Shown in pieces: positions 34,919 to 42,882 of a stretch of 64,000 bases of DNA. The translations under genes were made by a program, and so were the position numbers. The stretch's first letter is position 1; each line of letters begins with the position of its first letter. The notes beneath the pieces were generated by a model. It was not told the origin of the DNA. It saw only the letters and a list, made by a program, of their open reading frames with translations, and made no database searches. Origin of the DNA: Bog-473 sp963788125 (GTDB lineage Bacteria > Actinomycetota > Acidimicrobiia > Acidimicrobiales > RAAP-2); contig CAWBFN010000002.1 of the NCBI GenBank assembly GCA_963788125.1, positions 1,302,001 to 1,366,000 of the forward strand, in the 5' to 3' direction.

Positions 34919-35395
34919 ATGCATCCGGCCACCGACGCTCCGGCCACCGAGGCTCCGAGCCCGGTAGGGCGGGCGGACCACCCCACCGAGGAGCTGGCCA
35001 GCCGCCTCCGCCTCTGCGTCAACCGGCTGCACCGGCTCTTGCGCCAGGAGTCTCTCGACGGGCTGTCGCCGGCCCAGGCGTCGACGCTGGGTGCGGTCAA
35101 GCGCCTGTGCAGCCCCACGCTGGGCGAACTGGCCGCCGTCGAGCAGGTGCAGCCTCCGAGCATGACGCGTATCGTCGCCACGCTGACCGACGCCGGCATG
35201 GTGACCCGGGTCACCGACATGGCCGATCGCCGGAGCGCCCGGGTGCGCATCACCCCCGCCGGGGAGCGGTCGCTCGAGCGGATCCGCACGTTGAAGAACG
35301 CCTTTCTCGCCCGTCGCCTCTCCGAGCTCGGCCCCGACGAGCAGGCCGCGGCGAGCGGCCTGGTGGAACTCCTCGAGCACCTGGTCGGGCGATGA
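34919..35395 (+). CDS. MarR-family transcriptional regulator
   Basis: A 158-aa winged-helix regulator. The recognition region is TLGELAAVEQVQPPSMTRIVATL followed by the wing DMADRRSARVRITPAG. It is first in an operon with an MFS exporter (ATGA overlap) and a methyltransferase, and a palindrome covers its promoter. The likely role is sensing a small toxic or phenolic compound and de-repressing its export. Confidence 0.93.
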   Translation: MHPATDAPATEAPSPVGRADHPTEELASRLRLCVNRLHRLLRQESLDGLSPAQASTLGAVKRLCSPTLGELAAVEQVQPPSMTRIVATLTDAGMVTRVTDMADRRSARVRITPAGERSLERIRTLKNAFLARRLSELGPDEQAAASGLVELLEHLVGR

Positions 35396-36669
35396 GCCGC
35401 ATCGCCCGAGCCGGCAGCCGGACGTTCCGGGCCCTGTCGGTACGGAACTTCCGTCTCTACTTCATCGGCCAGGTCATCTCGGTCTCCGGCACCTGGATGC
35501 AGACCCTGGCCCAGAGCTACCTCATCCTCTTCCCCCTCCACGGCACCGGCGTGGACGTGGCCATCTCCGTCGCCCTGCAGTTTGTGCCCATCCTCTTCTT
35601 CGGCGCCTTCGGGGGGCTGATCGCCGACCGCCTCGACAAGCGAAAGGTGCTCTACGCCACCCAAGCGGCGGCCGGCGTCCTGGCCCTCGCCCTCTGGCTG
35701 CTGGTCGTCGTGCACTCCGTCTCCTTGTGGCAGGTGTACGTGATCTCCGCCCTGCTGGGCGTGGTCAACCTGTTCGACAATCCGGCCCGGCAGGCCTTCG
35801 TCTCCGAGATGGTGGAGCGGGACCTGCTCTCCAACGCCGTGAGCCTCAACAGCGTGCTCCTGCAGGGGGCGCGCTTGATCGGTCCGGCCGTCGGCGGCGT
35901 CCTCATCCTGACCGTGGGCGTGGCCACCTGTTTCCTGGTGAACGCCCTCTCCTATGTGGCGGTGATCGTGGCGTTGTCGCGTATGCGGCCGTCGGAGCTC
36001 TACCGCAATCCGGGCGTGGCCCGGGCCAAGGGCCAGGTCCGCGAGGGGCTGCGCTACGTCTGGGCAACCCCCGACCTGCGCTCGCCGCTGCTCTCCGTGG
36101 CCGTCGTCGGGCTCTTCGCGTTCAACTTCACGGTGACACTCCCGCTCCTGGCCAAGTTCACCTTTCACGGGGGTGCCGGTCTCTACGGCGCATTCATGGC
36201 GGCCATGGGCGCCGGGGCCGTGGTGGGCGGCCTGTACACCGCCTTCCGCAGCCGTCCTTCCGCGCTCCTCCTCGCGCTGATCGGCGTCTTCTTCGGAGCC
36301 ATGATCCTCGCCGTCGCCTTGGCACCCACCAAGCTGGCCGCCGTGCTCCTGCTGGCCCCCATGGGCGCCGGCAGCATCTGCTTCATCGCCACCAACAATG
36401 CCAACCTTCAGCTCCGGGCGGACCCCTCCATGCGGGGTCGTGTCATGTCGCTCAACGCCATCGCCCTCCTCGGCAGCACCCCCATCGGTGCGCTGCTGGT
36501 CGGCTACGTCAGCGACGTCGGCAGTCCGCGGGTGGCGCTGCTGATGGGCGCCGCCGCCACGTTGCTGGCCAGCGTCCCGCTGTTCTTCCTGGCCAACCGC
36601 CATCGCGCCGAGCGGGCGGCCCTCCCGATGACCCGCCTGGACGTGGCGGCGGGGATGGAGGGCGCGTGA
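35392..36669 (+). CDS. MFS transporter (DHA3/EntS-like exporter)
   Basis: A 425-aa membrane protein with about 12 predicted helices. The loop motif GGLIADRLDKRKVL (motif A) follows helix 2. The RNFRLYFIGQVISVSGTWMQTLAQSYLI start and NLFDNPARQAFVSEMV loop are typical of the DHA3/EntS branch. It overlaps the MarR stop by 4 nt and is joined to the methyltransferase by TGATG. Drug or siderophore-like efflux is inferred; the substrate is not determined. Confidence 0.92.
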   Translation: MSRIARAGSRTFRALSVRNFRLYFIGQVISVSGTWMQTLAQSYLILFPLHGTGVDVAISVALQFVPILFFGAFGGLIADRLDKRKVLYATQAAAGVLALALWLLVVVHSVSLWQVYVISALLGVVNLFDNPARQAFVSEMVERDLLSNAVSLNSVLLQGARLIGPAVGGVLILTVGVATCFLVNALSYVAVIVALSRMRPSELYRNPGVARAKGQVREGLRYVWATPDLRSPLLSVAVVGLFAFNFTVTLPLLAKFTFHGGAGLYGAFMAAMGAGAVVGGLYTAFRSRPSALLLALIGVFFGAMILAVALAPTKLAAVLLLAPMGAGSICFIATNNANLQLRADPSMRGRVMSLNAIALLGSTPIGALLVGYVSDVGSPRVALLMGAAATLLASVPLFFLANRHRAERAALPMTRLDVAAGMEGA

Positions 36670-37436
36670 TGACGTTGCACGCCGACCGCCGGCGCGCCGG
36701 CTCCTTCGGCGAAGTGGCAGAGCAGTACGACCGGGTCCGGCCGGAGTACCCGGTCGAGCTGGTCGACGCACTCTTGGTCGGTGGGCCCCGGACCGTGCTC
36801 GATGTGGGCTGCGGGACGGGGATCTCCTCCCGTCTCTTCATCGCCCGGGGCTGCACCGTGGTCGGCCTCGAGCCCGATCCGCGCATGGCGGAGGTTGCCC
36901 GCCGCCGCGGCGTACAGGTCGAGTCGGGCACCATCGAAGAGTGGGAAGCGGGTGCCCGCCGCTTCGACCTGCTGACCGCCGGCCAGTCCTGGCACTGGGT
37001 CGACCCACTGCAGGGGGCGGCCAAGGCGGCAGCGGTGCTCCACCCCGGCGGGCGCATCGGCCTGTTCTGGAATCAGGCCCATCCGGATCCCTCGATACGC
37101 CCCGTCCTCGACGCGGTGTACGCGCGGCACGCCCCCGAGCTCAGCCGCCGGTCCGTGCTCCTGGGCCGGCGAGACCCGTCCTTGTACGAGTCGGGCGCCC
37201 AGAGCCTGCGGGCGACCAGCGCCTTCAGTGAGGTCTCCGTCGTCGTGTTCGGCCACGACGTCGACTACGCCCTCGACGAGTGGCTCGACCTGTCCGTCAC
37301 CCACAGCGATCACCGCGCGCTCCCCCCGGACCGGTTGACCGGGCTCCTGGCCGACCTGCGTAGGGAGATCGAACGCGCCGGAGGCCGCGTCCCGGTCCAC
37401 TACGAGGCGACGCTGGTCACCGGGGTGCGCCACTGA
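36669..37436 (+). CDS. Class I SAM-dependent methyltransferase
   Basis: A 255-aa methyltransferase from ATG 36669. It has SFGEVAEQYDRVRPEYP, SAM motif I VLDVGCGTGISS, an acidic VVGLEPDPRMAEVARRRG strand, and FDLLTAGQSWHWVDP. The family is the common actinobacterial SAM methyltransferase of unknown substrate. It is an intact paralogue of the broken copy at 22485-22778. Third gene of the MarR operon. Confidence 0.9.
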   Translation: MTLHADRRRAGSFGEVAEQYDRVRPEYPVELVDALLVGGPRTVLDVGCGTGISSRLFIARGCTVVGLEPDPRMAEVARRRGVQVESGTIEEWEAGARRFDLLTAGQSWHWVDPLQGAAKAAAVLHPGGRIGLFWNQAHPDPSIRPVLDAVYARHAPELSRRSVLLGRRDPSLYESGAQSLRATSAFSEVSVVVFGHDVDYALDEWLDLSVTHSDHRALPPDRLTGLLADLRREIERAGGRVPVHYEATLVTGVRH

Positions 37437-37519
37437 GGTGGGCCTGCCCTCGCTGGGCCTGCCCCCGGTGGGCCTGTTCTCTCGTGGCACCGATCCCGCC
37501 ACTCGCTAGCCTCGCCCCC

Positions 37520-37966
37520 ATGCACAACGACGACAAAGGCACCGGGGGTGACGGTCAGCTCTCCGGCAAGGTTCTCGAATACGACCGAATCGTCCGGCGG
37601 GTCGTGCAGGCGGCCAAGGAGCCCGGGTTCAGTCCCGCCGAGTGGGCCCCGCTGGCCGACCTCGTGGCCGTGGAGGAATTCGAACGGGTGGGTATCTGGC
37701 GCGAGGTCATGAACTGGCCGGAGTACGCCGCCTTCCTGACCCAGTTTGCGACGGCCAAGGGGTTCGACTCCAAACTGCGGAGGATCTCCGAGTTGCCCGG
37801 GCTCGTCTACTTCGAGATTGAGGAGCACCACGTGAAGGATGAGAGGGTCAACGTGGTCAACTCCATGAACGTCTTCGAATTCAACGCAGAGGGAAAGATC
37901 CGTCGTCTCGACGTGTACGTGCAGGGACAGGTGGAACCGTCGGTCCCGGTACCGACGGCCAACTAG
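37520..37966 (+). CDS. SnoaL/NTF2-like protein
   Basis: A 148-aa protein from ATG 37520. FERVGIWREVMNWPEYAAFLTQFA, a strand pair FEIEEHHVKDERVNVVNSMNVFEFNAEGKIRRLDVY and the general length suggest the NTF2-like (SnoaL) cone fold, often found in nuclear-transport-factor-like isomerases and hydrolases with little conserved sequence. Function unknown; stands alone between the MarR operon and the convergent dehydrogenase operon. Confidence 0.72.
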   Translation: MHNDDKGTGGDGQLSGKVLEYDRIVRRVVQAAKEPGFSPAEWAPLADLVAVEEFERVGIWREVMNWPEYAAFLTQFATAKGFDSKLRRISELPGLVYFEIEEHHVKDERVNVVNSMNVFEFNAEGKIRRLDVYVQGQVEPSVPVPTAN

Positions 37967-38002
37967 ACGTCCGGGGTCGTCGGCGCACCAGGGATCGCCC
38001 CG

Positions 38003-38557
38003 TCAGGCCGTGGCCAACAGCCACGCCTCGCCGTCGGCCTCGCCCTGGGCGACGATCGTCAGCCCAGCGAAGGCAACGCCCAGCTCACCGGGTGCGGCGC
38101 GAAACTGCCCCGGGCCGCAGCCCACCTCGCTGAGAACGGCCACGGCCAGCAGTCCCCCGGGCGCGAGCCGTTCGACCATCGCCGCGTAGAGACGCGGTTC
38201 TCTGAACCGGTGACAGACGATGACGTCGAGGGGCGGCCCGGCGGGGAGGCCGGTGTCCAGATCCACCACGTCGAACCGGCAGCGGTCCGCCACCCCTTTC
38301 CGCGCCGCCAGGTCACGGGCGAAGCAGACCGCCACGGGGGAGACGTCGACGCCGCGGACCGTGAGCCCTCGCGCCGCAAGCCAGACGGCTGCTCGCCCTC
38401 GACCGCAGGCGACATCGAGCGCCTGCCCCCGCGTCGGGAACAGGCCCTCATGGGCGGCGAAGGAGGCCGGCGGCCCGGCCGCGCCATCCGCCGCATCGGG
38501 AGCGAGCCCCTCGCCGGAGTACCTCGCGTCCCAGCGCAGGCGATCCCTCTCGGTCAG
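38003..38557 (-). CDS. Class I SAM methyltransferase with probable CTG start
   Basis: The frame is open from just after the stop of the upstream dehydrogenase to 38003. It encodes about 184 aa with RWDARYSGEG, motif I LDVACGRGRAAVWL, the VRGVDVSPVAVCFARDLAA strand-helix and LDVIVCHRFREPRLYAAMVERLAPGG. The first ATG/GTG in frame (38335 region) would remove motif I. The only upstream candidate is CTG 38557, shortly after an AGGATGGGG purine run. A three-codon ORF (ATG-GGG-CGC-TGA) ends within this CTG, so re-initiation is possible. Substrate unknown. Confidence 0.7.
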   Translation of the reverse strand: MTERDRLRWDARYSGEGLAPDAADGAAGPPASFAAHEGLFPTRGQALDVACGRGRAAVWLAARGLTVRGVDVSPVAVCFARDLAARKGVADRCRFDVVDLDTGLPAGPPLDVIVCHRFREPRLYAAMVERLAPGGLLAVAVLSEVGCGPGQFRAAPGELGVAFAGLTIVAQGEADGEAWLLATA

Positions 38558-38569
38558 CGCCCCATCCTG

Positions 38570-39793
38570 CTAACTCGGTTTGGGCTCCTTGGGGAGCCCG
38601 AGCACGCGTTCACCGACGATGTTGCGTTGGATCTCCGCCGATCCGCCCCAGATCGTCTCGGATCGGGAGAAGAAGAACAGCGCCTGCAACGTGTCGACCG
38701 GATACTGGACATGGGCCTTGCGCGCTCCGGCGAACCCCGCGTCGTCGACGTTGCCCAACAGGGTCTGGCCCCGCATGCCCAGGATGTCCATGGCGAGCAG
38801 CAGCGTCTCTTGGTGCGCCTCCGACCAGAACATCTTGTTGCAGGCGCTCAGCGCGGCGGTGGCGTGGGTGCCATTGAGGGCGTCGGTCAAGGTCCGGAAG
38901 CCGTTGATCTCCATGATCTTGATCTTCGACCACGACCGCGCCAACCGCTGGCGGATCAGTGGATCGCGGTCGGCGCCGGATGCCTGGGCGAGACGGAGGA
39001 TGTCGTTGAACTCCTTGAGGAAGCGGAGGTACGAGGTGGTGGCCGAGGTGCCGCGCTCGAAGCCGAGGGTGGTCATGGCCACCTTCCATCCGTTGTTGAC
39101 CCCACCGACCACGTTCTCCTTCGGGCACCGCACGTCGGTGAAGAACACCTCGTTGAACTCGGCCGATCCGTCCATCTGCTCAATGGGGCGGACCTCCACC
39201 CCGGGCTGCTGCATGGGGACGAGCAGGTAGGAGATGCCGGCGTGCTTGGGCAGATCGGGGTCGGTGCGCGCCAGGAGGAAGATGTAGTCGGCGCGGTGCG
39301 CCTGGGTGGTCCACACCTTCTGGCCGTTGATGACCCACTCGTCGCCGTCCAGGACGGCCCGCGTCTTCAGCCCGGCCAGGTCCGAACCGGCGTCGGGCTC
39401 GCTGAACCCCTGGCACCAGGCGATCTCGCCCCTCAGGATGCCCGGTATGAACTTCGCCTTCTGTTCCTCGCTGCCCCACTGCAGGAGCGTCGGTCCCACC
39501 AGGGTGTCGCCGAAGAAGTCCCCCCGCAGCGGAGCTCCGACCCGCCCGAACTCCTCGTTCACCACCACCTGCTCGAGGAGGGTGAGGCCCTTGCCGCCGT
39601 ACTCGGTGGGCCAACCGGCGCAGATCCAACCGCCGGCGAAGAGCTTCTTGTTCCACTCCTCGTAGAAGGCGTTGCGTTCCTCGGTGGTCATGGAGAACGC
39701 CGGCGTTCCCCACCCGTCGGGCAGGTTCTCCTCCAGCCAGGATCTGACCGTGCCGCGGAACTCCTCCGCCTCGGGTGGGTACGACAGATCCAT
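38570..39793 (-). CDS. Acyl-CoA dehydrogenase
   Basis: A 407-aa dehydrogenase from ATG 39793 (MDLSYPPEAEEF is a typical start; 39829 is less likely). It has CQGFSEPDAGSDL, EWVINGQKVWTTQAHRADY, and the C-terminal IWGGSAEIQRNIVGERVLGLPKEP. Unlike the two ACAD10/11-like enzymes in this window it has the WGGSAEIQ form of the standard long-chain or FadE-like family. It is followed on the same strand by the CTG-start methyltransferase. Confidence 0.94.
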   Translation of the reverse strand: MDLSYPPEAEEFRGTVRSWLEENLPDGWGTPAFSMTTEERNAFYEEWNKKLFAGGWICAGWPTEYGGKGLTLLEQVVVNEEFGRVGAPLRGDFFGDTLVGPTLLQWGSEEQKAKFIPGILRGEIAWCQGFSEPDAGSDLAGLKTRAVLDGDEWVINGQKVWTTQAHRADYIFLLARTDPDLPKHAGISYLLVPMQQPGVEVRPIEQMDGSAEFNEVFFTDVRCPKENVVGGVNNGWKVAMTTLGFERGTSATTSYLRFLKEFNDILRLAQASGADRDPLIRQRLARSWSKIKIMEINGFRTLTDALNGTHATAALSACNKMFWSEAHQETLLLAMDILGMRGQTLLGNVDDAGFAGARKAHVQYPVDTLQALFFFSRSETIWGGSAEIQRNIVGERVLGLPKEPKPS

Positions 39794-39897
39794 ACCGGCA
39801 CGGTACCCGTACGCGGCCCGCGCCGCCACCGGTCGCCGCCGGCCCCCGACGTGCCGCCGACGGCCCCTCGACGAGCCCTTGCGACCAAGTCGGGCGG

Positions 39898-40171
39898 TAG
39901 AGTGTGGGCGCGTTTCGCCTTGGCGAGTGTCATGTCATGCCCCGGCACGGGGCCCGAGCGGAAGGAGGTGGCCGTGCAACGGGACGAACCCCCCAGTAGG
40001 ACCGCCGGCGCACCTCACCACGCCCCGGCCGTCCAGGCTGCCTGACCCGCAGTCCGTCGGTTGTCGGGAGTGAGCGACGTGCCGGCCCCCGCCGCGTTGG
40101 TGTGCCCCACCGGGCACTGACCCGTCCGATCCGACCCGAGCGCCCTCGTGGCGCCGCCCAGGAGCTGCACC
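39898..40171 (+). promoter_or_regulatory. Structured leader of Mg-transport-type operon
   Basis: TAGAGT (39898-39903) may be a -10; the region from there to ATG 40172 is a long leader. It holds a tight hairpin GCCCCG/CGGGGC with loop GCA (39939-39953), a strong AAGGAGG ribosome site with a 23-codon ORF (39974-40045), and a second hairpin GTGCCC/GGGCAC with a 4-nt loop (40102-40117). AGGAG at 40160-40164 serves the main gene. The layout suggests translation-dependent regulation of downstream transport genes. Confidence 0.6.
39974..40045 (+). CDS. Leader peptide, 23 aa, acidic/proline N-terminus
   Basis: GTG 39974 lies 5 nt after AAGGAGG, the strongest ribosome site in the neighbourhood, and the frame stops at TGA 40043-40045. 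The peptide begins (M)QRDEPPSRT and continues with Pro/Ala/His. An acidic-plus-proline cluster right after the start is the feature by which the MgtL leader of enteric bacteria destabilises ribosomes at low Mg2+. Here it precedes an MgtE_N-CBS and an Nramp-like gene. It also overlaps the end of a long shadow frame, but the ribosome site argues for translation. Confidence 0.55.
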   Translation: MQRDEPPSRTAGAPHHAPAVQAA

Positions 40172-41578
40172 ATGCCCTCACCCCCACCGTCCTCCCCGCC
40201 AGCCCGATCCCGTCTGTCCCTCAACCCCTTCCGGGACGCCGACGAGCGCCAACCCCACCAGCGCCGCCGGCGCACCCGGCGGATACTCGCGTCCGAGGGC
40301 GTCTTCGACTCCATCGTGTCCCTGGCCGGCGTTCTCGGCCGGCCGGTCACCAATCAGACCGGTCAGGAAATCGGCCGCCTCGATGACGTCGTGGCCCGCT
40401 GGTCCGACGGCCAGACCTACCCACCGGTCAGCGGGCTGGTCATCCGCGTCGGGCGCCGCCTGGCCTACGTCCCCGCGTCGGCCATCGACCGGATCGGGCG
40501 CGCCGAGGTCCTGCTGCGCTCGGCCCGGCTCGACCTCACCGATGTCGTCCGCCGGCCGGGCGAGGTACTCCTGGCCAAGGACGTCTTGGACCACCAACTG
40601 GTCGACGTGGACGGCGTGCAGGTGATCCGCGCCGCCGATCTCTACCTGGCCGAGGTGCTGGGCCGCATCAGGCTGGTGGGCGCCGACGTGTCGACGGCCA
40701 CGCTGCTGCGCCGGCTCGGGCCACGCCGCTGGCGCCCGTTGCCGACACCCGAGCGGGTCATCGACTGGGCCGCCATACAGCCGTTCGGCGAGGAAACGGA
40801 TTCGATCGACGGATCGGCCCAGGTCCGCCTCAAGACCACCCACGAGGGGCTGCACCGGCTCCGCCCCGGCGAGCTGGCCGACCTGCTCGAGGACCTCCGT
40901 CGCGACGAGCGCCGGGAGCTGTTGGCCGCGCTGAGCCCCGACGAGGCCGCCGATGCCCTCGAGGAGATGCAGCCCGACGACCTCGAGCAGCTGTTGCGCG
41001 AGTCCGATCCGGACCAGGCGGCCGGTCTTCTCTCGGCCATGGAGCCGGACGAAGCGGTCGACGCGCTGCGCGATCTACCCGAACAGGACCGCATAGAGAT
41101 CCTCCAACGGATGCCGGCCAAGTCCGCTGTTGCCCTGCGCGAGCTGTTGGGCTACCCCGAGGACGAGGCGGGCGGCATCATGACCACCACCCTGGTCACC
41201 GCCACCACCGACGACACCGTGACGCGGGTCGTCGACCGGCTGGCCGAGTCCCGTGACCACGACGTCGACCTCGATGCGGTGGCCGTGGTGAACCGGGAGG
41301 GCTGCCTGGTCGGTGACGTGACGGTCCTCTCCATCCTGCTCGCCCTGAGGACCGCGCCCGACACGCGGATCTCCTCGCTCCTCGAGGACGAGGACGTCGT
41401 CACGGTGCGCCCCCACGCGTCGGCGAAGGAGGCGGCCGTCCAGCTCATCGAGGCCCGGCGGCTCTCCCTCGTGGTGGTGGACGACGACGGCCGGCCCATC
41501 GGGCGGATCCTGGCCGACGACGTGCTCGATGCGCTCGTGCCCGGAAAGGGCCGCTTCCACTTCCCCAAACTGTTCTGA
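40172..41578 (+). CDS. PRC-barrel / MgtE_N / CBS-domain protein
   Basis: A 468-aa soluble protein from ATG 40172 (AGGAG 7 nt upstream). The N-terminus is proline-rich (MPSPPPSSPP). A PRC-barrel-like region (about residues 50-190) is followed by MgtE N-terminal superhelical repeats (about 220-330: LADLLEDLRRDERRELL, DEAADALEEMQPDDLEQLL, DRIEILQRM) and a CBS pair (about 340-465: EDEAGGIMTTTLVTA, VVVDDDGRPIG). It lacks the MgtE membrane channel domain. It is 1 nt before the Nramp-like gene, so it probably senses Mg2+ or nucleotide for that transporter. Confidence 0.88.
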   Translation: MPSPPPSSPPARSRLSLNPFRDADERQPHQRRRRTRRILASEGVFDSIVSLAGVLGRPVTNQTGQEIGRLDDVVARWSDGQTYPPVSGLVIRVGRRLAYVPASAIDRIGRAEVLLRSARLDLTDVVRRPGEVLLAKDVLDHQLVDVDGVQVIRAADLYLAEVLGRIRLVGADVSTATLLRRLGPRRWRPLPTPERVIDWAAIQPFGEETDSIDGSAQVRLKTTHEGLHRLRPGELADLLEDLRRDERRELLAALSPDEAADALEEMQPDDLEQLLRESDPDQAAGLLSAMEPDEAVDALRDLPEQDRIEILQRMPAKSAVALRELLGYPEDEAGGIMTTTLVTATTDDTVTRVVDRLAESRDHDVDLDAVAVVNREGCLVGDVTVLSILLALRTAPDTRISSLLEDEDVVTVRPHASAKEAAVQLIEARRLSLVVVDDDGRPIGRILADDVLDALVPGKGRFHFPKLF

Positions 41579-41579
41579 C

Positions 41580-42821
41580 GTGAGGCTGCCGACTCGCCGG
41601 ATGGCGCTGGTCTACCTCGCCGCCGCCGGCCCGGGGTTGGTGGCGGCTGCGGCCGGCAACGACGCCGGCGGGGTCGTGACCTACGCCTCGGCCGGTGCGC
41701 AGTTCGTCTACCGCACCTTGTTCCTCATGGTGCTGATCACCATCGCCTACGTCGTCGTGCAGGAGATGGTGGCCCGGTTGGCCGTGTACACCGGCAAGGG
41801 CCTGGCGGCACTCATCCGTGAGGAGTTCTCCCTCCGGGTGACGGCCTTCGCCGTCACCGCCTTTGCCATCGCCAACATCGGCCTCATGGTGACCGAGTTC
41901 GGCGGGATCGCCACCGCCTTCGACCTGTTCGGCGTCTCGCGCTACCTCTCCGTCCCGATCTTTGCGGTCGCAATCTGGTCGCTCGTGCTGTTCGGGTCCT
42001 ACAGCTACGCCGAGCGGATCTTCCTCCTCCTCACGGTGGTCTTCGTCGCCTACCCCATTGCCGCCGTGCTCGCGCATCCCGACTGGCATCAGGTGGCGGC
42101 CAATACGCTCTGGCCGCACTTCGTCGCCAGCAAGTCGTTCCTGCTGCTTTCCATCGCCCTCATCGGCACCACCATCACGCCCTACATCCAGCTGTACGAG
42201 GCGGGAGCCGTGGTGGACAAGGGCGTCAAGGCCGAGGACTATCGCTTCCAGCGGGTCGACGCCATCGTCGGGGCGGTCATGGCGGCGTTCGTGGCAATGT
42301 CGATCATCGTGGCCACCGGCGCCACCATCGGGGGCACCGGACCCCTGACCTCCGCCTCCCACGCCGCCCACGCCCTCCGTCCGGTGGCCGGCGCGGCGGC
42401 CGAGGTGCTCTTCGGCCTCGGGCTCCTCGGTGCGTCGGCCCTGGCCGCCGCCGTGGTGCCCCTCTCGACCTCCTATGCCGTGGCCGAGGCCATCGGGGTG
42501 GAGCGGTCGGTGTCGTCGAGCTTTCGCCAGGCCCCCATCTTCCTGGGGCTCTTCACCGCGCAGATTCTGGTGGGCGCCGCCGTGGTCCTGGTGCCGGGCA
42601 ACCTGATCACCCTGATCATCAACACCCAGGTCCTCGAGGGGGTGATCACCCCCATGACGCTCATCTTGATCCTGGTGCTGGCCAACCGGCGCTCGCTGCT
42701 CGGGGCGGCGGCCAACGGGCCCTGGGCCCGCTGGGTCGGCGGGATTTCGATCGTGTCGGTCGCGGCGGTGGCCTCGGTCTTCGTGGTCCTTACCGTTCTC
42801 GGCTGGTTCGGGATCGGCTGA
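41580..42821 (+). CDS. Nramp-related divalent metal transporter, NRMT-like (likely Mg2+)
   Basis: A 413-aa membrane protein from GTG 41580 (ATG 41601 possible) with about 11 helices of the LeuT fold. Helix 1 reads GPGLVAAAAGNDAGG where classical Nramp has DPGN. Helix 6 reads GTTITPYIQLYEAG where classical Nramp has MPHN. The Asp is kept, but the helix-1 Asn and the helix-6 Met that coordinate Mn2+/Fe2+ are absent. This loss characterises the Nramp-related magnesium transporters. The adjacent MgtE_N-CBS gene fits that assignment. Confidence 0.88.
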   Translation: MRLPTRRMALVYLAAAGPGLVAAAAGNDAGGVVTYASAGAQFVYRTLFLMVLITIAYVVVQEMVARLAVYTGKGLAALIREEFSLRVTAFAVTAFAIANIGLMVTEFGGIATAFDLFGVSRYLSVPIFAVAIWSLVLFGSYSYAERIFLLLTVVFVAYPIAAVLAHPDWHQVAANTLWPHFVASKSFLLLSIALIGTTITPYIQLYEAGAVVDKGVKAEDYRFQRVDAIVGAVMAAFVAMSIIVATGATIGGTGPLTSASHAAHALRPVAGAAAEVLFGLGLLGASALAAAVVPLSTSYAVAEAIGVERSVSSSFRQAPIFLGLFTAQILVGAAVVLVPGNLITLIINTQVLEGVITPMTLILILVLANRRSLLGAAANGPWARWVGGISIVSVAAVASVFVVLTVLGWFGIG

Positions 42822-42882
42822 GGTCGCCCGGGGCGCCGTCCGGGGCCATCGTTTGCGCCGGAGCAGGGGGTTCAGGGAGGCT

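Noticed and set aside
38210..39973. Long plus-strand frame before the leader peptide
   Set aside because: It is antisense to the methyltransferase and acyl-CoA dehydrogenase; only its last 23 codons have an independent ribosome site.
39898..40171. Known Mg2+ riboswitch (M-box) or Mn2+ yybP-type riboswitch
   Set aside because: The conserved cores of those classes are not visible; hairpins and a leader ORF are present instead.
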